Below are positions 1 through 6,460 of a DNA stretch of 6,460 nucleotides, one piece after another. The DNA is from Zoogloeaceae bacterium (lineage in GTDB: Bacteria; Pseudomonadota; Gammaproteobacteria; Burkholderiales; Rhodocyclaceae). The stretch is from contig SSSX01000248.1 in assembly GCA_015657735.1 (NCBI GenBank), forward strand, positions 1 to 6,460. The letters run 5' to 3'. The position numbers were made by a program, and so were the translations under genes. The notes beneath the pieces were generated by a model that saw only the letters and a list, made by a program, of their open reading frames with translations, did no database searches and was not told where the DNA came from. Position 1 is the stretch's first letter. Every line of letters begins with the position of its first letter.

Positions 1-104
1 GCGAAGGCGGAGGAGTCACCGACGCGCTGATAGAGCTGCGTGCTGCCGACCAGATCGGCAAACAGAACAGCACATTCTTTGGCGGGGCGCGACGATTCCG
101 ACAT
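1..104 (-). CDS. Class III adenylate/guanylate cyclase, N-terminal fragment (cut by left edge)
   Basis: Only the first 34 codons lie in the window; the gene runs leftward off the edge. The peptide begins MSESSRPAKECAVLFADLVG and continues with STQLYQRVGD. The segment VLFADLVGST (residues 13-22) is the characteristic first beta strand and metal-binding loop of class III nucleotide cyclases, with Asp17 as the expected first metal ligand; the second Asp and the base-recognition residues would lie outside. Such enzymes convert ATP (or GTP) to a cyclic nucleotide. The start is well fixed: an in-frame TGA lies 18 bases upstream of the ATG. No good Shine-Dalgarno precedes it. The catalytic domain starts about ten residues from the N-terminus, so any sensor or TPR/ATPase part must be C-terminal. 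The family call is firm; cAMP versus cGMP and the full architecture cannot be judged here. Confidence 0.85.
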   Translation of the reverse strand, partial: MSESSRPAKECAVLFADLVGSTQLYQRVGDSSAF

Positions 105-131
105 CGGGGCTCGGGTGGGTCAGGAGGCGTG

Positions 132-137
132 ATTCTA
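132..137 (-). promoter_or_regulatory. Candidate -10 element for the cyclase gene
   Basis: On the minus strand the hexamer TAGAAT matches TATAAT at 5 of 6 positions and lies about 28 bases upstream of the cyclase ATG, giving a leader of roughly 20 bases. No convincing -35 box is seen at 16-18 bp spacing, so this is a tentative, possibly activator-dependent promoter. Confidence 0.3.
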
Positions 138-243
138 GCGGACTACGTGACATTTTCCTCAGATGCGAAGGTAACAAATTTTCCGCCTTTGGGCGCGGCC
201 GCCTGTCGGGTGTCGTCCTTCGACCGGCGGCGGGCCGAATTTC

Positions 244-263
244 TTGAACATTCCGTAGTTCAA
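244..263. promoter_or_regulatory. Perfect inverted repeat TTGAAC-N8-GTTCAA, candidate operator
   Basis: The two 6-base arms at 244-249 and 258-263 are exact reverse complements separated by 8 bases, in a non-coding divergent region. The dyad is centred about 50 bases upstream of the start site predicted from the extended -10 box at 288-296, a position typical of an activator site. It has no T-tract and a weak stem, so it is more likely a protein-binding site than a terminator. The binding protein is unknown. Confidence 0.4.
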
Positions 264-287
264 AGCGCGTCACGCGCCGCCGCTCGG

Positions 288-296
288 TGGGATAAT
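288..296 (+). promoter_or_regulatory. Candidate extended -10 promoter for the flavin oxidoreductase gene
   Basis: TGGGATAAT reads as an extended -10 element: TG, one base, then GATAAT, which matches TATAAT at 5 of 6 positions. The sequence 17 bp upstream (268-273, cgtcac) is a poor -35 box, which fits an extended -10 promoter or one helped by an activator at the upstream dyad (244-263). Transcription would start near 303, leaving a 5' leader of about 65 bases. Confidence 0.45.
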
Positions 297-367
297 GCGC
301 TATTCGGCCACACTCCTCGGTCCGTCTTCCGCTGGGTGGCCCTTTACTTCTGTCTGGAAGGAGTTTC

Positions 368-1612
368 ATGAAACGAGTTGATGATTTCCGCCTGCGCTTC
401 GGCAAGCAAGAGCTGGTGCCCATTGTGATCGGTGGCATGGGGGTGGATATCTCCACTGCGGATCTGGCGCTGGAGGCTGCGCGGCTGGGCGGGGTCGGTC
501 ACATCTCGGATGCGATGGTCAAGACGGTGGCGGACCGGCGCTTCAACACGAAGTTCGTGAAGGACAAACTCAAGCAGTACAAGTACAACGTCGAAAACCC
601 CGACAAGTCGGTGGTCCAGTTTGACCTTGGCCAGCTCGCCGAGGCGACCTGCCTGCACGTCGGCAAGACGATGGAAGCCAAGCGCGGCTCCGGCATGATC
701 TTCGTGAACTGCATGGAGAAGCTGACCATGAACGCGCCGAAGGAAACCCTTCGCGTGCGTCTGGCGAGCGCCCTCGACGCCGGCGTGGATGGCATCACGC
801 TGGCGGCAGGCCTGCACCTCGGCTCCTTCGCGCTGATCGAAGATCACCCGCGCTTCCGCGATGCCAAGCTCGGCATCATCGTGTCGTCGCTGCGGGCGCT
901 GCAGCTGTTCCTGCGCAAGAGCGCGCGCACCAACCGGCTGCCCGACTACGTGGTCGTCGAAGGTCCGCTGGCGGGCGGGCACCTGGGTTTCGGCATGGAC
1001 TGGGCGCAGTACGATCTGGCGACCATCGTTGCCGAGATCCGGGCCTGGCTGGTGGCCGAGAAACTCGACATTCCGCTGATTCCGGCCGGCGGCATCTTCA
1101 CCGGCAGCGATGCCGTGTCCTTCCTCGAAAACGGCGCGGCGGCGGTGCAGGTGGCGACGCGCTTCACCGTCACCGAGGAATGCGGGCTGCCCGCGAAGGT
1201 GCAGCAGCACTATTTCAAGGCCAGCGAAGCGGACATCGTCGTGAATCAGGTTTCGCCGACCGGCTACCCGATGCGCATGCTGACCAGCAGTCCGGCGATC
1301 GGCTCGGGCATCCGTCCGAACTGCGAGGCCTACGGTTATCTGCTCGACGCCCACGGCAGCTGTGCCTACATCACCGCCTACAACCGCGAGGTTGCCGCGC
1401 ATCCGGGCGCCAAGAAGGTGTCGGTGATGGACAAGACCTGCCTGTGCACCCACATGCGCAATTTCGACTGCTGGACCTGCGGGCACTACACCTACCGGCT
1501 GAAGGACACCTCGCGCAAGGACGAAGACGGCAACTACCGGATTCTCAGCGCCGAGCACGTCTTCCACGACTACCAGTACAGCACCGACAATAAAATCGCG
1601 CTGCCGGACTGA
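368..1612 (+). CDS. Nitronate monooxygenase / FabK-like NAD(P)H-dependent flavin oxidoreductase with Cys-rich C-terminal tail
   Basis: A 414-residue protein with the TIM-barrel fold signature of the 2-nitropropane dioxygenase/nitronate monooxygenase family, FMN enzymes that oxidise alkyl nitronates or, in FabK-like members, reduce enoyl substrates. The N-terminus carries PIVIGGMGVDIS (18-29) and a GGVGHIS loop (41-47). EGPLAGGHLGF (198-208) is the hallmark glycine-rich segment, with His205 in the position of the catalytic/FMN-adjacent histidine. IPAGGIFTG (238-246) and GAAAVQVATRF (256-266) form the phosphate-binding strands. The core should end near residue 330; residues 319-371 contain Cys319, Cys332, Cys358, Cys360, Cys368 and Cys371, including a CxC and a CxxC, which suggests a bound metal or Fe-S centre (inference). 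The protein is somewhat longer than the usual 310-370 residues. GGAAGGAG upstream of the ATG is an excellent ribosome site and fixes the start. It is a single-gene unit closed by the terminator at 1660-1698. The substrate is not predictable. Confidence 0.88.
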   Translation: MKRVDDFRLRFGKQELVPIVIGGMGVDISTADLALEAARLGGVGHISDAMVKTVADRRFNTKFVKDKLKQYKYNVENPDKSVVQFDLGQLAEATCLHVGKTMEAKRGSGMIFVNCMEKLTMNAPKETLRVRLASALDAGVDGITLAAGLHLGSFALIEDHPRFRDAKLGIIVSSLRALQLFLRKSARTNRLPDYVVVEGPLAGGHLGFGMDWAQYDLATIVAEIRAWLVAEKLDIPLIPAGGIFTGSDAVSFLENGAAAVQVATRFTVTEECGLPAKVQQHYFKASEADIVVNQVSPTGYPMRMLTSSPAIGSGIRPNCEAYGYLLDAHGSCAYITAYNREVAAHPGAKKVSVMDKTCLCTHMRNFDCWTCGHYTYRLKDTSRKDEDGNYRILSAEHVFHDYQYSTDNKIALPD

Positions 1613-1626
1613 CCGCCGAGGCGCCG

Positions 1627-1643
1627 CCCGGCAGCCCGCCGGG
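1627..1643. repeat. Small GC hairpin after the flavin oxidoreductase gene
   Basis: CCCGGC at 1627-1632 and GCCGGG at 1638-1643 form a perfect 6-bp stem with a 5-base loop, about 15 bases after the stop codon. No T-tract follows, so on its own it is not an intrinsic terminator. It may protect the 3' end of the mRNA or simply reflect the high GC content. Confidence 0.35.
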
Positions 1644-1659
1644 TCCGGCCGAACAAAAC

Positions 1660-1698
1660 AAAACCCCGGTCCGGCAGCCTGTGCCGGGCAGGGGTTTT
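1660..1698. terminator. Bidirectional intrinsic terminator between the convergent genes
   Basis: AAAACCCC (1660-1667) pairs with GGGGTTTT (1691-1698), and inside it CCGGCA (1671-1676) pairs with TGCCGG (1682-1687) around a 5-base loop. The stem is about 17 bp with a single G-A mismatch. Read on the minus strand, the hairpin runs into TTTTGTTTTGTT, a good U-rich tail, so it should end ettA 17 bases after its stop codon. Read on the plus strand, the tail is the shorter TTTTGCGTT, so it also serves the flavin oxidoreductase gene. Confidence 0.85.
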
Positions 1699-1714
1699 GC
1701 GTTGCGTGCCGCGA

Positions 1715-3379
<1,665 letters not shown>

Positions 3380-3398
3380 CGTTGCTTTCCAGGAAGGG

Positions 3399-3420
3399 AA
3401 AAATGCGAAGGCGCAACTTT
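3399..3420 (-). promoter_or_regulatory. Mini-hairpin with U-tract in the ettA 5' leader
   Basis: On the minus strand, TGCG (3415-3412), a CCTT loop and CGCA (3407-3404) form a short stem followed directly by TTTTT (3403-3399). The stem can extend downward by pairing AAA (3420-3418) with the Us, with one mismatch and one G-U. It ends about 20 bases before the ettA ATG. It could be a weak terminator for read-through from the transporter gene or an attenuator-like element. The same stretch includes TAAAGT (3421-3416), a possible -10 box, and the two readings partly compete. Confidence 0.3.
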
Positions 3421-3450
3421 ACCCGAGTTGGCGGATGTGTGCGGGGGCGG

Positions 3451-3491
3451 GATTGTTGCCAGAGTTGCAACAATCAAATCGCGTTTGTTGC
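3451..3491. repeat. Three TTGTTGC half-sites upstream of ettA, two forming a perfect 9-bp dyad
   Basis: GATTGTTGC (3451-3459) and GCAACAATC (3467-3475) are exact reverse complements separated by 7 bases. A third copy of the core, TTGTTGC, lies at 3485-3491, so the region holds three half-sites of alternating orientation with 7- and 11-base gaps between the 7-base cores or arms. The patch is AT-rich against a GC-rich background and lies 70-110 bases upstream of the ettA start, where a promoter and operator would be expected. No T-tract follows the dyad, so it is more likely a binding site than a terminator. The binding factor is unknown. Confidence 0.45.
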
Positions 3492-3499
3492 AGAAAATG

Positions 3500-3520
3500 G
3501 ATGCATCGTGTCGATGCATC
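3500..3520 (-). terminator. Candidate hairpin terminator of the ABC exporter gene (tandem GATGCATC)
   Basis: Two copies of the self-complementary octamer GATGCATC (3500-3507 and 3513-3520) flank a 5-base spacer and can form an 8-bp stem. On the minus strand the stem begins inside the TGA stop codon of the exporter gene and is followed by CATTTTC, a short U-run. The stem is only half GC, so termination would be weak. As each octamer is itself palindromic, the pair could equally be two protein-binding sites. Confidence 0.4.
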
Positions 3521-5243
3521 AGGCCACGAACTGCAGATGGGCGAGCCGTGCGTAAAGCCCGTCGGCGGCGATCAGTTCGGCGTGGCGGCCCTGCTGGACG
3601 ATGCGTCCGCCATCGAGGACGACGATGCGGTCGGCCTTCTGCACGGTGGCGAGGCGGTGCGCGATGACCAGCGTGGTGCGCTGCCGCATCAGGCCGTCGA
3701 GGGCGCGCTGGACCATGCGTTCGCTCTCCGCGTCGAGGGCCGAGGTGGCTTCGTCGAGGAGCAGGATCGGGCGGTCGGCGAGGATTGCGCGGGCGATCGC
3801 GATGCGCTGGCGCTGGCCGCCGGACAGGCGCACGCCGCGTTCGCCCAGATCGGTGGCGTAGCCGTCGGGCAGCTGGGCGATGAACTCGTCGGCGAAGGCC
3901 GCGGCGCAGGCCGCGCGCACTTCGGCCTGGCTGGCCTCGGGGCGTGCGTAGCGCACGTTGTCGGCGACGCTGGCGGCGAAGATCACTGCGTCCTGCGGCA
4001 CCAGCGCGATGCGCCGGCGCAGCGCGAGCGGGTCGGCGGCGGTCAGGTCGACGCCGTCGATGCGCACGCCGCCGCGCTGCGGGTCGTAGAAACGCAGCAG
4101 CAGCTGGAACACGGTGCTCTTGCCGGAGCCGGAGGGGCCGACCAGGGCGACGGTTTCGCCGGGTTCGACGGCGAGGCTGAAGTCGTCGAGGGCCGGGGCG
4201 TCGGGCCGGGTCGGGTAGTGGAAGCGCACCCGCTCGAGGGCGACGGCGCCGCGGGACGGTTCGGGGAAGGGCTGCGGCCGCGGCGGGGCGACGATGGCCG
4301 GCGTCGTGCCGAGGATTTCCATCAGGCGCCCGGTGGCGCCGGCGGCGCGCTGCAGGTCGCCCCACACTTCCGACAGCGCGCCGACGCTGCCGGCCACCAG
4401 CGCCGCGTAGAACACGAAGGCCGACAGTTCGCCGGCGCTGAGCTGGCCGGCCAGCACGTCGTGGCCGCCGACCCACAGGATGAAGGCGATGGCGCCGAAG
4501 ACCAGCACCATCACCGCCGCCACCAGCCGCGCCCGGTTGGCGACGCGGGCGCGGGCGGTGGCGAAGCTGGATTCGACGAGGCGGCCGAAGTCGTGGCGGT
4601 CGGCGTCCTCGTGGCCGTAGGCCTGGACGATGCGGATTTCGTGGATCGTCTCGTCGATGCGGTTGCCCAGTTCGGCGACCCGGTCCTGGCTTTCGCGGGC
4701 CAGGCGGCGCACGCGGCGGCCGTAGAGGACGATCGGCGCGACGACCAGCGGCACGCCGCTGACGGTCAGCAGGCTGAGCTTGAGGCTGGTGGTGAACAGC
4801 ATCGCCAGGCCGCCGGCGAGGAGCAGCGCGTTGCGCAGGGCGATCGACAGGCTGGAGCCGATGACGTGCTCGATCTGGGTGGTGTCGGCGGTGAGGCGGG
4901 AGATCACTTCGCCGGTGCGGCCGGCCTCGAACCAGGCCGGCGGCAGCGTCAGCAGGTGGTCGAAGACGCGGCGGCGGATGTCGGCGGTGACCCGTTCGCC
5001 GAGCCACGAGACGTTGTAGAAGCGCAGGTAGGTGGCGGCGGCGAGGAGCAGGATCAGCCCGCCCATCGAGGCCAGCGTGCGGTCGAGCCAGGCCGGGTCG
5101 CCGGCCGAGAAGCCTTTGTCGATGACCGCCCGCAAGCCCTGGCCGACGGCCAGCATGGCGCCGGCGGCGAGAACCAGCGCGACGACGGCCACCAGCACGC
5201 GGCGGCGGTAGGGAGCGAGAAGGCGGATCAGGGTGCGGAACAT
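3519..5243 (-). CDS. MsbA-related half-size ABC exporter (fused permease and ATPase)
   Basis: A 574-residue inner-membrane protein with the type IV exporter layout: a six-helix transmembrane domain (helices near 16-36, 58-75, 134-152, 158-175, 240-258 and 270-290) followed by one nucleotide-binding domain; it should work as a homodimer. The ATPase has an A-loop Tyr343 (HYPTRP), Walker A GPSGSGKST (369-377), Q-loop Gln417, an X-loop GERG before the LSGGQ signature (473-477), Walker B with catalytic Glu498, a SALD D-loop and H-loop His529, so it looks fully active. The whole resembles the MsbA-related subfamily of lipid and multidrug exporters rather than canonical lipid A flippase MsbA; with no lipid A gene (such as lpxK) next to it, the substrate stays open. 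An in-frame TAG upstream, with no start codon between, fixes the ATG, although no clear Shine-Dalgarno precedes it. Its promoter must lie in the 70-bp divergent gap. Confidence 0.9.
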   Translation of the reverse strand: MFRTLIRLLAPYRRRVLVAVVALVLAAGAMLAVGQGLRAVIDKGFSAGDPAWLDRTLASMGGLILLLAAATYLRFYNVSWLGERVTADIRRRVFDHLLTLPPAWFEAGRTGEVISRLTADTTQIEHVIGSSLSIALRNALLLAGGLAMLFTTSLKLSLLTVSGVPLVVAPIVLYGRRVRRLARESQDRVAELGNRIDETIHEIRIVQAYGHEDADRHDFGRLVESSFATARARVANRARLVAAVMVLVFGAIAFILWVGGHDVLAGQLSAGELSAFVFYAALVAGSVGALSEVWGDLQRAAGATGRLMEILGTTPAIVAPPRPQPFPEPSRGAVALERVRFHYPTRPDAPALDDFSLAVEPGETVALVGPSGSGKSTVFQLLLRFYDPQRGGVRIDGVDLTAADPLALRRRIALVPQDAVIFAASVADNVRYARPEASQAEVRAACAAAFADEFIAQLPDGYATDLGERGVRLSGGQRQRIAIARAILADRPILLLDEATSALDAESERMVQRALDGLMRQRTTLVIAHRLATVQKADRIVVLDGGRIVQQGRHAELIAADGLYARLAHLQFVA

Positions 5244-5275
5244 GGCGGCGCTGCGGTGGGCGGTGCGACGAAGGG

Positions 5276-5281
5276 TAAACT
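5276..5281 (+). promoter_or_regulatory. Candidate -10 element for the MAPEG/hydrolase unit
   Basis: TAAACT, preceded by GGG, matches TATAAT at 4 of 6 positions and is the only AT-rich spot in the 70-bp divergent gap. A start near 5288 would leave a leader of about 26 bases before the MAPEG ATG. No -35 box is visible. Read on the other strand, the same patch could serve the exporter gene. Tentative. Confidence 0.25.
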
Positions 5282-5313
5282 ACATCTCCATCGCCATTCA
5301 GGAATCCGCGTCC

Positions 5314-5715
5314 ATGTTGTCTTCTTCCCCCCTGACGGCCGGCGTCACGCTGCTGATCGTCCTGCTGATGTTCGGCACCAGTTTCGCGGTCGGCAAGGGC
5401 CGCCATCGCTACGGCGTGAAGGCGCCGACGGTGACCGGCCACCCGGTTTTCGAGCGCCTGTACCGGGTCCAGATGAACACCCTCGAGTGGGCCCTGATGA
5501 CGCTGCCGTGCCTGTGGATCTGCGCCGCCTACGTGGGCGACGGGCTGGCGGCGGCGCTCGGCGGCGTCGGGCTGGCCGGGCGCATCGGCTACGCGCTGGG
5601 CTACGCGAAGGATCCGGCGCTGCGCGGCAAGGGCTTCGCGGTTGGCGCGCTGGCCTTCGGCGGCCTCGGGCTGGCGGCCGGCGGAGGTGTGCTGTGGCGT
5701 CTGCTGGGGGCGTGA
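5314..5715 (+). CDS. MAPEG-family integral membrane protein
   Basis: A 133-residue hydrophobic protein with about four membrane segments (near 7-25, 60-80, 83-98 and 107-129), the usual size and layout of bacterial MAPEG proteins (membrane-associated proteins in eicosanoid and glutathione metabolism). The family motif lies in the loop after the first helix: Phe46, Glu47, Arg48, Arg51, Gln53, Asn55 and Glu58 (FERLYRVQMNTLE). The later GRIGYALGYAKDP (89-101) with Arg104 matches the second conserved, glutathione-facing region. Bacterial members may have glutathione transferase or peroxidase activity, but many are uncharacterised, so activity here is inference. I chose the ATG at 5314 because AGGAA (5300-5304) sits 9 bases upstream and the protein then begins directly before the first helix; the frame is open back to an ATG at 5233, but that start would overlap the divergent exporter gene and add 27 residues that look non-native. 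It is probably co-transcribed with the next gene. Confidence 0.85.
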   Translation: MLSSSPLTAGVTLLIVLLMFGTSFAVGKGRHRYGVKAPTVTGHPVFERLYRVQMNTLEWALMTLPCLWICAAYVGDGLAAALGGVGLAGRIGYALGYAKDPALRGKGFAVGALAFGGLGLAAGGGVLWRLLGA

Positions 5716-5717
5716 CG

Positions 5718-6460
5718 ATGGGCCGGCTGCGTACCGCAGTGGCCGTGCTCGGCGCCGCGCTGGCCGGCTCCGGGCTGGCGGCACCGCTGCTGCCGGCGCT
5801 CGCGGCCGACGGGGCGGCGCTGACGGTGTCGGGGATTTCGTCGGGCGGCTACATGGCGGTGCAGTTTCAGGTGGCCCATTCGAAACGGGTGCACGGCGCC
5901 GGCATCCTGGCCGCCGGCCCGTACGATTGTGCCGACGGCAACGCGCTCCGCGCGCTCACCAACTGCATGGCGCCGACGGCCTTCACGCCGCCGCCCGCGC
6001 CGGCCGACATCCGGCCGCGGATGGAATCGCGTGCCCGCCTGGGGCTGATCGACCCGCCGGCGGCGCTGGCCGACGACAGGGTGTGGGTGCTCACCGGCAG
6101 CGCCGACCATACGGTCGAACGGCCGGTGGTGGATGCGCTGGTGGCTTTCTACAAACAGTGGCTGCCGCCGCCGGCGATCCGCCTCGTCACCTTGCCGAAC
6201 GCCGGCCACGCGATGATCTCGGTGGCGGACGGCAAGCCGAACGCCTGCGATACCTCGGCGCCGCCCTACATCAATCGTTGCGGCGATTTCGACGCGCCGG
6301 GCGAGCTCCTCGCCTTTCTGCTGGGGCCGCTGCAGGCGCGGGGCCGCGCGGCGGCCGGGCAGCTGCAGCGTTTCGACCAGCGGCCGTTCGTCGCCGGTCT
6401 GGCCGCCGATGCGGGGCTGGCGGACGAGGGCCTGGTGTATGTGCCGGAGGCCTGCCGGCA
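5718..6460 (+). CDS. Secreted alpha/beta-hydrolase, type 2 short-chain PHA depolymerase-like (cut by right edge)
   Basis: At least 247 residues are present, with no stop before the edge. A basic start (MGRLR), a hydrophobic stretch (7-29) and an ALAA/DG junction form a likely Sec signal peptide cleaved near residue 30, so it should act in the periplasm or outside. GISSGGYMAVQF (39-50) is a lipase box (GxSxG) with Ser41 as the expected nucleophile. The following AGILAAGPYDCA (61-72) is typical of PHB depolymerase-like esterases. Probable catalytic Asp130 lies in TGSADHTV and His164 in NAGHAM. Cysteines 71, 83, 177, 188 and 246 could form disulfides. The lipase box near the N-terminus, with the GLVYVPEAC segment (238-246) late, matches type 2 catalytic domains, in which the oxyanion-hole HGC motif is C-terminal; it should lie just past the edge. 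The ATG follows the MAPEG stop by 2 bases, suggesting translational coupling. True substrate (polymer, oligomer or other ester) is uncertain. Confidence 0.82.
   Translation, partial: MGRLRTAVAVLGAALAGSGLAAPLLPALAADGAALTVSGISSGGYMAVQFQVAHSKRVHGAGILAAGPYDCADGNALRALTNCMAPTAFTPPPAPADIRPRMESRARLGLIDPPAALADDRVWVLTGSADHTVERPVVDALVAFYKQWLPPPAIRLVTLPNAGHAMISVADGKPNACDTSAPPYINRCGDFDAPGELLAFLLGPLQARGRAAAGQLQRFDQRPFVAGLAADAGLADEGLVYVPEACR

Noticed and set aside
129..371. 80-codon plus-strand frame in the divergent intergenic region, ending in an ATGA overlap with the flavoenzyme start
   Set aside because: The GTG is only one base from the AGGAGG sequence, too close for initiation. Its codons lack the GC-rich third positions of neighbouring genes, and the best promoter for the next gene lies inside it.
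344..1567. Long open frame (407 codons) on the minus strand opposite the flavin oxidoreductase gene
   Set aside because: It is the antisense shadow of a clearly recognisable gene with high GC in third codon positions; its peptide is rich in His, Arg, Ala and Val with no family resemblance.
1627..1643. First GC hairpin after the flavoenzyme as a terminator
   Set aside because: No U-tract follows; the real terminator is the larger hairpin 17 bases downstream.
5233..5313. N-terminal extension of the MAPEG gene from the ATG at 5233
   Set aside because: It would overlap the 5' end of the divergent exporter gene and add 27 residues without family support; the ATG at 5314 has a ribosome site and starts at the first helix.

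Overview
The window looks like ordinary chromosome from a high-GC Gram-negative bacterium. The EttA orthologue, the MsbA-related half transporter, the MAPEG protein and the PHA-depolymerase-like secreted protein together suggest a betaproteobacterium, possibly of the Rhodocyclales (Azoarcus/Thauera/Zoogloea type). This taxonomic placement is inference from protein resemblance and base composition; no search was run. There is no rRNA, tRNA, CRISPR array, insertion sequence or phage gene.

Layout, left to right. Bases 1-104 (minus) hold the first 34 codons of a class III adenylate/guanylate cyclase that continues off the left edge. A 263-bp divergent intergenic region follows, with candidate promoters for both sides and a perfect TTGAAC-N8-GTTCAA dyad. 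Bases 368-1612 (plus) encode an FMN-dependent nitronate monooxygenase/FabK-like flavin oxidoreductase with a cysteine-rich C-terminal extension. Its stop is followed by a strong bidirectional terminator that also ends the convergent gene ettA (1715-3379, minus), which encodes the ABC-F translation factor EttA. Upstream of ettA lies a short, AT-richer, repeat-laden gap (3380-3518). Then comes an MsbA-type half ABC exporter (3519-5243, minus). A second divergent gap of 70 bp separates it from a two-gene plus-strand unit: a small MAPEG-family membrane protein (5314-5715) and, 2 bp later, a secreted alpha/beta-hydrolase of the type 2 short-chain PHA depolymerase group (5718 onward), cut by the right edge.

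The genes do not form one pathway. EttA gates translation initiation according to ATP/ADP ratio; the half transporter probably exports a lipid or hydrophobic compound; the flavoenzyme probably detoxifies nitronates or reduces an unknown substrate; the cyclase makes a cyclic nucleotide signal; the hydrolase probably acts on polyhydroxyalkanoate or other esters outside the cytoplasm.

I found no convincing undescribed system. The items most worth a second look are small: the Cys-rich tail of the flavoenzyme, three TTGTTGC half-sites and a mini-hairpin in the ettA leader, the dyad upstream of the flavoenzyme gene, and the tight MAPEG/depolymerase pair.
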